A stretch of DNA of 64,000 nucleotides, taken from Phallus indusiatus (lineage: Eukaryota > Basidiomycota > Agaricomycetes > Phallales > Phallaceae). The position numbers and the translations under genes are program-made. Position 1 is the stretch's first letter, and every line of letters starts with the position of its first letter. The stretch covers positions 248,001 through 312,000 of the forward strand of contig JAQFWX010000038.1 in assembly GCA_027605045.1 (NCBI GenBank). The letters are read 5' to 3'. This document shows, piece after piece, positions 1 through 11,777 of this stretch. The notes beneath the pieces are model-generated. The model had not been told where the DNA came from. It was given only the letters and a program-made list of their open reading frames with translations, and made no database searches.

Positions 1-1040
1 GAAGGAGAAGGAGGAAGAAAAACACAAGAAGGTGCACTCTCTAGTGCTGAGGTAAAAGACTGCCAAGGCTGTAGCGATGCATCAAGAGAGGTTATGTCTC
101 TAAGAAATGACAGCCCGTCAAAAATTACAGTTTTTGATTTGCCACTCACGCTCTCTCACGCTGTGCCGTGGGTCGTCTAGTACATCTCGCTTCTTCTTCG
201 TTAGCGCCAAGCATTGAACCTATCAGCTACGCCGCCATTTCCGACAGAGAGCTGATGCTGTGCTAATACTGATCCTTGCCTGATCAAGTGACCATAGTAT
301 AAATAACGTTCCTTCTGGAATCCATTTATGTTTTCTTTGAACTTCAAAATCAACCTTTATCTGCTGCTGAGGGAGGAGTGATATTCAGTTGGTACACGAG
401 TGTTTCGCGCACTGCGAACTCAGTAGCTCCGCTTCTCCGCTTCTAGTGCACGTCCCGATAGTCGGCCTCGGGCACCATCGGACACAGCTGCCCTCAGCTA
501 TTACCACTACTACATAATAACCACTAAGTTTACTGGTTAAAACGAGTGGGCACCATTGGATTTTAATGGATTTAATGAGCTTCGGTGTCCTAAAATTTCA
601 CGCACGTGCGGATTTCGGAAGTTCTTGGCAATCCCTAATTCCATCATGGAAATCTTTCCAATTGCCAAACACGGTTATGTATATTCAAATGCAATTTTTT
701 TAGAGTCAAGGTCAATGACATCGACTCAAGGTAGCTCACTCAGAGCTATTTCTTGCGAGACGTATCAACACTTCTTCCAGCTTTCATTTTGCAACGACTA
801 TTTACATTTCCAAAACCATTCTACCTTCTTTTTATCCTGACTTCGGGTACCCTGCCTGTGGTGGATATACCATTGTTTAAGAACGACACCGATAAATTTC
901 CCAATCAGTCAACGGCCGGTCAAGTCAACTTCCACCTCAACGTTCTGATTTCAAAAAACTCTGTATACAAAATATAGAAACAATAGGAAGAACTGGCCAC
1001 ATTGGCCCAGGGGACATGATCCTAACCCTACGTCTAGAAT
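1..1040. other. left-edge region without a supported gene
   Basis: Frame 1 on the plus strand is open from the window edge to a TAG at 178-180 (about 59 codons, Glu/Gly/Lys-rich at the start). It could be the last exon of a gene entering from the left, but nothing in it is recognisable. The rest, up to the end of the MBL pseudogene, holds only short overlapping open frames without motifs or good splice signals. Confidence 0.3.
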
Positions 1041-1902
1041 TCATTTTCTGCGTTTAGGCGGAGGAACTCCGGCTGCCAATGTCAATGCAATTGCTAGCTC
1101 TTCAGGACAAAGCATCCTCATAGAACGGTATCCAGTGAGTCGTGAGTTGAGAATCGAAAACCGGGATGAATCAGGTTCAACATCTGGATTCAATAACCAT
1201 AATCTGACAAATTTCTCCAACTTGCTGTTTATGAGAAAACCAAGGACGGTCTGGTTCGTTGTATTTTTATCATTTTTGTGCTCCAATCTAATAGTATTCT
1301 CCATAGCTATCACGTGTTCCCGCGGGATCTTTGACGAAATTTCCAAACACTTCCAAGGCCTTAGGGTGTAGTTCGTTGGTGAGATAGATATCAACACTAG
1401 GTGTTTTTTGACCTTTCAATATGTTCTCAACAACTGAAAGGAAGATACCCAGAATCGTAGAGACGTGGAGATTTGGCGATCCTGCTTTTCCGTGATGCGG
1501 AAATCTAAGAAAAAAAAATATTGACTTTAGAGATTTCCATGATTGATTGATTCTCACCACGTATTTTTCAGCGCTGACCGGGGTATCTACATATGAAGTC
1601 AAGCGCACGGATTTTGCCGTTAATGTTAAGATTATCGTCCGATAGATCGTTCAGCAATCTGAAAACATACTCGTTTGTTTTCTTGTCTACGCAGTTGCGA
1701 ATGCACATCTGATCAGGTCCGCCATCAAAAAGCATGAACTGACAATGTCATTGTGAGATCTCTGTTTTGTCTTGATTAACTCCTAAACCATATACTCAAG
1801 CATTAACGCGTCGCCATGAATGGCTTGTACCTGAATGAAAAGAAATACAAGGTTTGTGAAATCGAGACTTACAATGTGCAAGTATCCATAAGGTTTAGTC
1901 AT
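1041..1902 (-). pseudogene. Degenerate MBL-fold (ComEC-like) hydrolase, copy A
   Basis: This is a wrecked paralogue of the intact gene at 15459-17715. The start ATG at 1902 and the first exons match closely (PYGYLH, then VQAIHGDAL after an intron, then a FMLFDGGP-like stretch), and the end matches too (STILGIFLSV, IYLTNELHPKALEVFG, tail VPPPKRRK). Comparison shows a 2-nt insertion near 1790 that brings in a stop, a further 1-nt shift near 1500 and another near 1290. An internal deletion of about 1.3 kb near 1582 removes the metal-binding HDDADH motif, the LGDA motif and the AHHGS motif. It cannot encode an active hydrolase. Its divergent neighbour, the large gene at 1968, is intact. Confidence 0.88.
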
Positions 1903-1967
1903 AGAGATGTGCAGTGCAGCGAATGGTCAAATTAGTCGCTGAGACTTAAACGTTAAACATTCCCAGT
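1903..1967. promoter_or_regulatory. compact divergent intergenic, copy A
   Basis: Only about 65 bp separate the start codon of the MBL pseudogene (minus) from the first ATG of the large gene (plus). The equivalent spacer in copy B is about 43 bp, so the head-to-head layout was kept after duplication. No clear TATA box was seen. Bidirectional promoter activity is inferred. Confidence 0.45.
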
Positions 1968-4900
1968 ATGGTAGATAGCAAAGATGACGGAAAATACCGA
2001 CCCGTTTTGGAGGCATCCATATCAGAGTATTCACGGAGACGAAATCTTAATCCTCTTGGACGATGCGTAGATAGATATCTGATCGATAAAAATGACCCGG
2101 GTGGAGTATGCCTTTTGATTGGTTCAAAAGGCGTTGTTTGGCTAACATGTGAACGTCGACCACTTCTCCTGAATCCCAGATGGGTTGCGCAGCATCGAGA
2201 TAAAATATTACGCAATGAGCTCGGTGCTTGTTTTGGTTAAGATTTCAGCGATAAAGGTGTTCATTGGAAAATGCTAGGCTTCCAGAAAGAATCGATGGGT
2301 GCCGATGACATGTTGACGTGCTAACGAGGTTGGTGTCAAACTAACGGATACGCCGAAGACCAATAATTCCCGGAAAAGAAAAATGAGATCTAGACGAGGC
2401 GCAAGGAACAAGCGAGGCTATTTTTCCGAAACGATATTCAGAAGAAAACCGCGAATGTAAAAGCTTATCTCAAATTCAAGCTCCGCAAAATGCTTCCTCA
2501 AAAGAAGAATGTCATGCATGTCATGGCTCACGAAAACGAGAAACGAGGAAACGGGCAAACGTACTGCATAATATTTCAACATCTCCAGAATGGTGTGTTT
2601 TTCTATCTCTCGTTTTATGTAAAGCTCTTCATTTCTCAAATTGTGTTTAGGGCAATGCCGAGTTTATAGACCTTCTCCGTGTCCTTCAGCTTAAGGAATG
2701 CATTACTCAAGAAGATAGACAAAAGATTTCCGAGCAAATAATAACCGATGAAGGTCTTAAACTTCTTGACCTCATTGTCTTGTTCTCAGGAAGCTACGGA
2801 GCGAATGACTTTCTCTGCTCGCTGCCTATTGATCTCAAAGAGGCCCCTTCCTCGAGCTCGGCCGTTCTATCGTTTACGGATCTCATTGCTATAGACTTCA
2901 CATGCGAGTATGTCACCAATTGGTTTTTTTTTAATTTATAACATGACTTATCTCCGTCGAGAACCTGTGACGGCTTTGACGGGTGGAGGGGTGTCCGTTT
3001 AATTTCTTTCAAAATTAAGGCGCGCAAAGAGGCCGCTCAGACACTAACTTGGACATTTCCGTTTGGATTATGCTCTTCCTCTGAAAATTCACGAATGTAC
3101 CTGTTGACATTCGATGGTCCATTAAATGTAAATATAGAATGGCCTGTATACTCACAAAGGTCTACCAAAGGTCATTATCGAGGCATTTTGAAGCTGAAAG
3201 ACGCTCAGAATAACACCCAGGAAATTCACGTAAAATATGTACATTCATTATATTGAGAATTTTCTAATTTCACTGCAGATTGTTGGAGAATTGTCGACAG
3301 CCTACGAACAAGCGCCGCTCTACACAATGACGTTCGCTGACAGTTCATACGCAACTGACAATTACACCAATTCGATAGATTTTCTTCTCACATCTTTCAA
3401 TCTACCCGCTTCCTTGCAGTCGGGCATTAACGATGTCATCAAAGGTAGTGTGTTTTCTGTACTTATATTACTGGCAGCGCGTTTGTAGGTTTTGACTCCA
3501 CTCCAGAGCTTTTCCGGTCCCGAGGAGGGAGAGTTATGCGTCTACACGACCAGATGACGAATGTCGGATTTGTTCTGGAAAAAACACTCTCCAATGTCTC
3601 CTTGAAGGAAATTGGTGCAGATGTCTTTTCGACAAAGGCTTCTCCAGACGCGGAGCGCTGTGACTGGTGGCCATTCCCGCAAAATTCGTTCTCAATTAGA
3701 AGCCTACGCGCCATAATCAGACCCATTGAACCACTCACATTCTCCAAGGTGAATTTATTTGACACTTTTCTTTATCACACAACTGAACGCTCTTATTTTA
3801 GATATTTGTTCAGTTAGATGGGAGCATGGCAGTATTCAGGCCAGCAGTACCATTCAAGCTGTTGGCAGGAGCATCCGTAAATGGCCCAATGTTGAATTTC
3901 AGCCTATCCCCGGATAATCATGATTTAACCATTCAAAAATTACTCGACACCGTCTTATTGTCTGAACTCCTTGATGTCGGCAAGACCTTTCCGTCAGTAA
4001 CCAACCTCACCAACTCGACCCCCATTTCTACGGCAGAGCTTGAGTTAAGGAAAGGCGGGCTTAGCTCTTTCCACTTAGGAGCGGACATCGATGATTGGAA
4101 AGTCATTCCGGGAACCTTAGAAATTGCCGAGCTTTCAGTCGACATCTATTCCACTTTCACTCTGGCGCCGAAACAAATTGGCTTCTCTGGTAACGGCGTC
4201 ATCACTATCGCCGGGTTCAGATTGGGTGTTGGTCTCGAGATACAGGGTAATGCTATCGCAATCCGACTGTTGACTGCGGAAAGTCTTTTGACGCTGCGGT
4301 CCATTCTTGATCACTTTTTCCATCAAAGCAATACGCTGTTTCCGCAGACATTCCCTTCCATCCTTGATCAGATGGGGATTGAAAATATCATGATCGAAGG
4401 CAGCCAAGAAAACGATACATGGTCGCTTTCTCATTTTTCACTTTCAACGGCGATCAACCTGCAACTTGATATATCAGGTTCGTCTTTTATATTTTGCGCT
4501 GTTCTCTTTTAACTCATTTGTTTTTGTAGATAATTTTAGTCTGACGTATCCGAAAGTCGTCGTTAATGCTGCCTATCCCTTCACAGCTGTAGGTCAAATC
4601 CACAATTATCCCAATTATTGATTGATATGTTGATCTTCTGCGTTACTTAATACCCAGAATCAAAGAATTAACGTGGCAATCACTGCAGTTATGGAGCTAT
4701 CTAATCCATTCTGCGAGACTACCATCTCTTGGACCGGAGCAGATTCCAACCTCAACTTGATGATTCAACCTATAAGCTCAAACCCGCTATCATTGCACGC
4801 GTTAATATGTGCATTCTTACCAAGTAGGCATTACGCCTCCACAGCTTCGTATGATTCGATATAAACTTTGATGTTGATTTAGAGGGGATTACATCTGTTC

Positions 4901-7900
4901 CACCTTCCGTTTCGTCCCTTTTGAGGCTTGGACTTGCGAACGCCCAACTCACATTGAGCAAAGCTGACTCAAAGTTCACCTTAACCGAGATGTCTGCTAC
5001 CATCGTGTCAACCTCTTCGCTCATTCTTTGGACGGGGCTTGAACTCACAAATCTCCACCTCTCCTTCAGCTACTGCCCCACCCAAGAAAACAGCAAATCT
5101 ATCATTCTACATGCTACGCTAGAAATAGCCGACAAGGACCTCGATGCAGTTATTTCTTACGGTAGTCCAACTACTTCCGTCGCCACGGACGACACGGCCA
5201 TCCTACAAGAAGACTCGGGAACAACGATAACTGCGAAACCGGACGAAACTTGGGCTGCTACTGTTACCTATGATGGGAAGATTTCCATTTTGGACATTAT
5301 GTCAAGCATTGCCAAGGTCGATTTGCGCAATGAACTGTCCTCGGTCGAGCTTTCTGCGTTGCGAGACATCATCGATATTGAGCTGTCAAACCTAAAGCTC
5401 GTATTAGCCCGTCAACAAGGGAACGTGTCGTTCGTCTTCGATGCCCACGTTGATTACCTATTTTTCAATGGTCCGGTGCATCTTACATGCACCAAGTCGG
5501 CATCGTGGACGTATTTCTTCATGTTTAGTTTATCACCCGAGAAATTCCTGTTGAACTTTGGAATTCAAGAAGCGCTCACACTAACGGATACCATTATTTC
5601 CCTGAACAACACATCGACGTCTAACCTCAGCATTGGGTTCAAAACGACCCTGATACTTCAAGGTATCGTGAAGAACATAGGAAACGCAATCAACGCAACC
5701 GAGCTGACTATCGCGGGTTCTGTCAGCGACAGATGTATTGATTTAACTACCACTGCCCCGGCGATGACCATTTTCAACCACATGTCCTTAATAGGAAGCT
5801 TAATTTTCTCGTTTCTAACAAGTTCAAAAGAGCTTAAAATTGCGATTCAAGGTGAGAAATATGGAGTATGCTATGTTCGGAACACTTATCATTTTGAGTA
5901 GGCACAGTCAGCAATATTTCGTTCCCTCAAATTTCTAACGAGATATTCACGACAACATTCTCGCTTTTTGTCAAACTTCCAAATCCAGAACTAGGGTTCG
6001 CGTGCACGATAGATAAGCTGACGAACGCGTTCGGCCTTGAGAGTCTCAATTTCCAAGACCTTCTTTTAAGTGCGGCTTTTCAAGAATTCCCTGTTCCTTC
6101 AGAAGTGGGCGTCACCGGTGCGATGGAACTCCAAGTCGATGATCGAAGTTTCACTGGCAGGTATAGTGCAATTATAATTTTCAGTCGAGTAACAGTTAAC
6201 GCGACATTCGTAGTCTGGCTATTTATTTCAGCGAGTTCAATTTGACGCAATCTGCCATTAAGGGAAACTTTGAAACGTAAGAAAACCGAAACGGTCTTTC
6301 CAGTTTTTTTCTCATCATTCGTCAAGATTCCCAACATTAAATCAAGCATTACGAGGGTTTGATCCTGCACAGCGAATAGCTCCCAAAGCTGTAGACGGGA
6401 CCTTTATTGCCCTAGAATTCTCTCAAGCTGCCCAAGAGGTTACTGTTGGAGACGTGACGGTAAACCAAGGACTCTATTTGAAAGGAGACCTCAATTTACC
6501 CAGTCTCGGCTTCGAGGCTTTTTTCGAAATCAATATTGCCCCGTCACTTGTACACGTTTCAGGTCATATCAAGGATGCCATTACTGTTGAAATCGGCGGT
6601 GTTCGCTTATTCGCTCTTACCAGTGCTTTGGGTGCTAATCGTGGGCCAGAATTAAACTTCAAGCTGGAAACTAAATCTATAGCCACTAGTACTTGTCACG
6701 CATCCACTAATCTCTTCATTCTCGGACTCTCCAGCAACATTGAGCTAGATTTATATGACGACGGCTTCAGGTACGACCATACGTTTACCACTGAAATGTT
6801 CACCGGTGGTATCAAGCTTGCTATCACGAAGAGATACCTTGACTTGCACATGACCCGAGGTTTCGAACTATCGATTCCGTCCGTGAATATTGGAGATATT
6901 TCAATTCAAAAAGTTATTGCCGTCGAATTCGACGCGTCATTCAGCACAAAAGTCGATTGGTCGAATGTGGCATGGAATCTGAAGGTCCAAGGACACGTCA
7001 TAGCCGGCAACTGGGATTTGGGGACAATCGGACCAATCACTGTAGCCGTCAGCCTCTCCGACTTCAAAAAAATAGCAACGTGGCTTGAAAACCTGATTTC
7101 CGAGAAGCTGGACGGCCTATTCAAACTGACAATTGGTAATAAATTGGTGTCTGACGGACTGAAAAAGGTTATAGAAGGCCTTGACACCATAGGGCTTGAC
7201 AAAGAGGACATCGTCAATCTGCTTACCAAGGAGTTTGATTGTGACCTCGGTACCGTAATGAAGAATTTGGCCGAAGTGTTCGAGATGGATGCGACCGAAG
7301 TCGCGAAATTTTTGAAGAGCCTAGGTCATGATGCCGAGGAAATTGCAGGGTGAGCCTCCTCTATTCTCAGAATGAGACGGCTGAAAATTTGTGGGTAGAG
7401 TTCTAAACGATGCATTTGACCTCGTTCCTGAGACAATTGCTACCATTTTAAAAGATATAGGATTTACTTGTGAAGACATAGGAAGGTGAGTGCCAGACTG
7501 TCATTCATCGCGTATCGTATAAAATTATTTGTCATTTCAGAGCATTGTCTGACGCTCTTAACCTCGTTGTACGTGATGTATTTAACATCCTGAAGGATAT
7601 TGGATACGCCATCGACGATGTCACGAGGTACATATCAGTGCTCATGATTCTTTCATTCCTCTAAACTCGAATCACCAACCGACGTAGAGTGATCAAGGTT
7701 GTTTTCTGCATGGATGCAACCAAAACTGCGGAATTTTTGAAAAGTCAAGGCTACAGCGCTGGGATAACTGCAAAGTGTGTATACTCAGTTGCACTGTTTA
7801 TCACTAACATATCTAATAACCAAGCCAGAGTTTTATACGATGTGTTTGACCTCGTTCCTATGACAATTGCCACTATCTTGAAATTTGTTGGGTTCCCCGT

Positions 7901-8241
7901 TGATGACATAGTGAGGTGAGTATTAAACTATCATTTATTGTGTTTTTTTTTGCATAAACGTGTTTTGTCATATTCAAGAGTATTGTCCGAGGGTTTTGGT
8001 CTTACCGTACATGCGGTATCTAACATTCTGAAGAGTGCTGGATATGCCACCAACGTTGTCGAGAGGTGAGGCACTCATCCTTACGCAAAATTTATCACCA
8101 CCCAACCCCTTGCTTCTTCCAGAGTAATCAAAGACGTTTTTAGGAATGCGGTGGGGTGAGTCAATACATCTTCAAGTGCTACCTCGCGTTAATCGCGCCA
8201 CATATAGTAACGTTATCAACACAATTAGAAGGAATTTATAG
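1968..8241 (+). CDS. Large repeat-tailed protein, copy A (unrecognised family)
   Basis: Multi-exon gene whose exons line up one by one with copy B at 17759-23811; by eye roughly two thirds of residues match. The first firmly placed exon is 2651-2907 (SGSYGANDFLCSLP). Later landmarks are TMTFADSSYATDNYTNS, CDWWPFPQN, TFPSVTNLTNSTPISTAEL and FHLGADIDDWKVIPGTLEI. Long beta-rich modules follow, up to about 7350, then five 87-nt exons each encoding one 29-residue helical repeat. The last intron (gtgagt at 8156 to ag at 8207) gives a stop at 8239-8241; without it, translation stops at 8157-8159. No signal peptide, membrane segment or catalytic motif was recognised. The N-terminal exons between 1968 and 2650 are unresolved. 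I do not recognise the family and assign no function; all central splice phases are consistent, so it appears intact. Confidence 0.75.
7399..8241 (+). repeat. Array of 87-nt repeat exons in copy A
   Basis: Five consecutive exons at 7399-7485, 7541-7627, 7688-7774, 7829-7915 and 7979-8065 are each exactly 87 nt, begin and end in phase 2 (AG|gt...ag|A) and encode one 29-residue unit. The pattern is roughly VL.D.F.LV..T.A.ILK followed by .IGY..DDV.R, suggesting a helical hairpin. A partial sixth unit begins at 8123. The preceding large exon already ends with two similar units (LDTIGLDKEDIVNLLTKEF and FEMDATEVAKFLKSLGHDAE). Confidence 0.88.
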
Positions 8242-8578
8242 CTTCTCGAGTTGATCGCTTGTTCAAAGAGGGCGAGGTCGTACTAGTGATTAACTCCCTT
8301 CAACTCCCTCAAAGTTTGAAGGGTTTTGGGTACCAATTAATTCATTAACTGTAGAGGAATTTGAATCACAAATTCCATATATATACCTCCTTCATCCTAA
8401 TAGAAGTCCGGACGCGCTGACCATCGATAAAAAGTCTCTTTGACTCATTTAAGTTGGCGCCTATCGAAAGTCTGCACGAGCTCAGCCAATTGCGATAAAA
8501 AAAATGCAACCCAATTACAATAATTCCAACACAAATTACCGGACTTTTGGTCCGAAGCGAGTCACAGCCTGCTCAATC
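8242..8578. other. spacer after copy A large gene
   Basis: No gene is visible. The last 80 bases or so (from about 8495) match the region at about 25055 in copy B, which marks this as part of the duplicated module. It holds the convergent 3' ends of the large gene and the FAD oxidase. Confidence 0.5.
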
Positions 8579-10220
8579 TCACGGCAATAAATCGTCTGCC
8601 ATACATAAGTCAGAAAGATCCAGCTCCAACGTTCCAACTGCGGGACGGTTCTGGTCCGAGCCATATCCCGTAACGCCTGCAGGACGGGAGAGTGAAAACT
8701 TTTCTACTAGTGCTGGTTCTAAAGTATTCTCTAGACGATCCGCGACTAGCTCGCCTAGAATGGGCAGAAACTGGGAAATACGCTTTGTCACTGAAAGGTG
8801 ATATTTTCTATCTGGAGTTCTTACTTTAAAGGCATGCCCACTTCCTCCCGTTGCGAACATAATTGACGGATAGTCGGGATGAAAGTCAATCAGCCAATTG
8901 GAATCTGTGTGATTCTTTGTAATTTTGATCGTTCCCAGACGAGGTCAATAATCACCTGACGTATCGGCGTACCTTCGAAGAGAGAGAAAATGATTCCACA
9001 CAATAAACTTCAAAACAAATGTGCTCACCAGCATAATCTTGTACCGGAAAATGGTAGTTTTCCTAATTCTGGATACACCTCTCTCAGTCTTTCTCTTAGC
9101 TCCTTTATCACAAGTCGAGGAATCGCCCCTCCATTCTCATGTGTCATGAATGTTCGAGGAGTGGATATGAGATCGACATGATCACCAGTTCCAGCTTGTT
9201 TTAAATGAGTGTATCCCGAAGAGTGAATTGCTAATTTAACAATATTTGTATCCGGGTGAGGCTAAATGAGAAAAGTGTCAGACGCTGACCTATAAAATAA
9301 AAAGATATCATGCTTTTACCGGGAAGATATAGAAACCCGTGGTGTAATCTAGTACTACCGGTACGTTTGCGTACCTTTTGGCATCTTCAGACGAAAGTTG
9401 TATGGTCGCTACGCATTGTCTGAAAAAGAACTCAGAAACAAAACGGTGCTAGAAATATCTGTAATTATTACCCAGTGGCAATCACCCGTTCCTTGACTCC
9501 CAGTTCTGGAAACGTACAAGGAGTCCAAGATCCGGTAGCAATTATGATTATATCTGCATTTTCCTCTGAGCGGTCTTCAAACATCACACCTTTTCCGTCG
9601 CCAGATATCCCAAAAACGTTCTTTCCAGGCTCAAGTCGACCACCTAGTTTTGAAACATGCCCTAAAAGCAATTCCATAGCCTGCCGAGCGCTTGCCCAAC
9701 CACTGTCCACGTTAAGGTACCCATCAAAGTTCAAGATGGTCGATCCCAAAGGAATTTTGTCTCCAAAAAAATCTTGAATACTGGAATCAAGGAACTCTGT
9801 GATGCGCACACCATGATCTATATCGTTCTGTAACGAGATACTAGCAGAAGAATCTTTTTCGCCTCGTATAAGCACGCCAGACCTTAAAATCCAACAATTT
9901 GTGATTTTTACAATAGACCTGCATCACCAAAGCCATAAGACTCACTCATGATAGGAATCGCCCCAAACGTCAACATTCTTCCAAGCATGAATAGCTTTTC
10001 TTGTCAATTGCGTGTAGGTAGGGTCGGTATATGACGATCTCACTACTTTGTTCATATCTGTACTTGCAGCATCGGTCGCCGGAAGCATTTGAGCTTTATC
10101 GTAGACGGTTACTCTCGCCCATCCTCGTTGCAGGAGATGATACGCTGTTGATAAACCGAAAGCTCCTGATCCCACGATGATGACCTTTTGATTCCTATCG
10201 ACATTTGTAATCTCCTTCAT
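8579..10220 (-). CDS. FAD-dependent amine/sarcosine-type oxidase
   Basis: Predicted flavoenzyme of the monomeric sarcosine oxidase / fructosyl-amino-acid oxidase / pipecolate oxidase group, oxidising a secondary amine or glycated amino acid and releasing H2O2. Seven exons splice in frame: 10220-9946, 9882-9472, 9419-9320, 9261-9029, 8972-8956, 8904-8825 and 8770-8579, giving 435 residues. The N-terminus has the dinucleotide-binding Rossmann motif (VIIVGSGAFGLSTAYHL). The middle has an IIIATGSWT flavin loop. The C-terminal half has LCWYADTSDSNWLIDFHPD, whose Cys is the position used for covalent FAD attachment in this family, and FATGGSGHAFKFLP. The codon for Trp after that Cys is split by an intron. 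There is no signal peptide and no clear peroxisomal SKL end (it ends ADDLLP). The substrate is not determinable here. Copy B has lost this gene. Confidence 0.88.
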
Positions 10221-11638
10221 TTTTTTATCTATGCAGATATCTGCAGCTTGAATCTTTGGGCAAAGGAAGTCGGGTATCTCACTGCTGCACGCGGGGAAGA
10301 TTAAGGAAGTCCGAAGGATCGTAAAATGGTATGACCGGCAGCCTCGGCATCTCCCGTCGACTTGGGTGTCAGCTAGAAAGAACTATCAACAGATCTAAAA
10401 CATCGGTCATTATAGACGATATCATTTGCTCATCTACAAGCGCATTTGCGCAATCGGCTACGTGAACGATCAGTAGTAATCCGTGTGAAAAGTGAATAGG
10501 AAACTGAAGTATTTGTTTTGTAGGAATCCCAGTAAAAGTGTCAATCAAAAACATCAAGGGAAGTTGAAGACACGTCCGCAATGGAATCGTATGCATTGTT
10601 TAATAGTTCATGACAATACCTCGAACAAAAAAGACGAGACGGAATTTGAACATCGGCAACAAATATATCAACATTGTATCTGTATGAGTGATATCACAAG
10701 ACACTTCTGAATAAATTAGTATGAACAAGCCAATTTAAGATTGCGACATAATGAAACCAATATAATTGAGAACTTGAATGTCTGGTTCAAGTCAAAGCCA
10801 GGAATGTCAAACGCGAGGATAAAAAATTTCCAGCGGCGCTTTAACTCGGCTGTCTTCACCCAAAACATGCACCAATCTCATCATGATGGACGATGTAATC
10901 TCTCAATGCGAGCTTAGCTTTATTAACACCATTGATATACATGCGTGCCGATAGTGCTGGTGAGATCATCGTAGCATTCCGTCTCGTCAATAGTGTACTC
11001 TAATCTTTGTGTCGACTAGTGGCGGGAAATGTCGGTTTGGAATGACTCGTCGGCATGACGAGTCTAGCCTTTTTAAAAATGCTAGCGAATATTCATATCG
11101 ATTGGCGAAACTAGCTGACGAATGCGTCAGGGAGTCTGTCATGTTTGTTCCTTTGCGTTTTGCCGGATTATATCGTACGAAAAAGATCTTTATCATTCCA
11201 TCCCACTTCCATGCATCTATCTCTCAGACGTGGAAGGAAAGCGTGCTAACTTCCAGTCATTGTTTCTTCTCGCTTCCGTCAGATGCACGGAGGCCGCAGT
11301 TTCAAATTCTTTCCGTAGCTAAAAGTGTGCACAGGCCTCCGCACTCGTGGTTTCATCGGCATCTTCACCTGTTCTCGTTCGCATTCGTGAACCTGTTCTC
11401 CGGCTTCTACCGTGATGCTTGCGCAGATTTCAATCAAGTGTTGGATGGCATTCGCGTATGGTACTTAGGGAATCGCTATGTTTTTCGTTTGTTCAACATT
11501 TTCTGTCCGTGGCCCACAAACATCTTTCCGTGAAGGAAGTGTTTATTGAAAATGAACGCGGACTGGTTCATGGCCTGGCCCAACTTACGTTTGTCCTGGG
11601 GTTCCTGTCCGCATCCTCTATATGGACTCGACAGAATG
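10221..11638. other. spacer and upstream region of secreted-protein gene, copy A
   Basis: No gene supported. From about 10810 onward the sequence aligns with copy B from about 25165 (shared stretch ccagcggcgctttaactc), so this is the duplicated promoter region of the secreted-protein gene. The part at 10221-10800 lacks a counterpart in copy B because it falls in the region deleted there with the FAD oxidase. Confidence 0.55.
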
Positions 11639-11646
11639 TATATAAA
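11639..11646 (+). promoter_or_regulatory. TATA box, secreted-protein gene copy A
   Basis: TATATAAA lies about 130 bases upstream of the start codon at 11778, in the same context (tataaaccctc) as in copy B, and is followed by a CA-rich leader (aacaaaccaaacaac). The element and leader are shared by both copies. Confidence 0.65.
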
Positions 11647-11777
11647 CCCTCACGCGTCTTTCTAGTTTTTAACAAACCAAACAACTTCACACACTCACTA
11701 CCCGCTTTTGTATCAAACAAGCAAAGTCAAACTCTCAACTTCAACTGCATATTTTTTCTACTCATATTCCAACAATA

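Noticed and set aside
8547..8801. Plus-strand open frame across the FAD oxidase 3' end
   Set aside because: Antisense shadow of the last FAD oxidase exon.
11009..11533. 174-codon plus-strand open frame upstream of the secreted gene
   Set aside because: The aligned region in copy B (about 25380-25900) breaks the frame, and composition is unlike a protein; this is promoter and upstream sequence.
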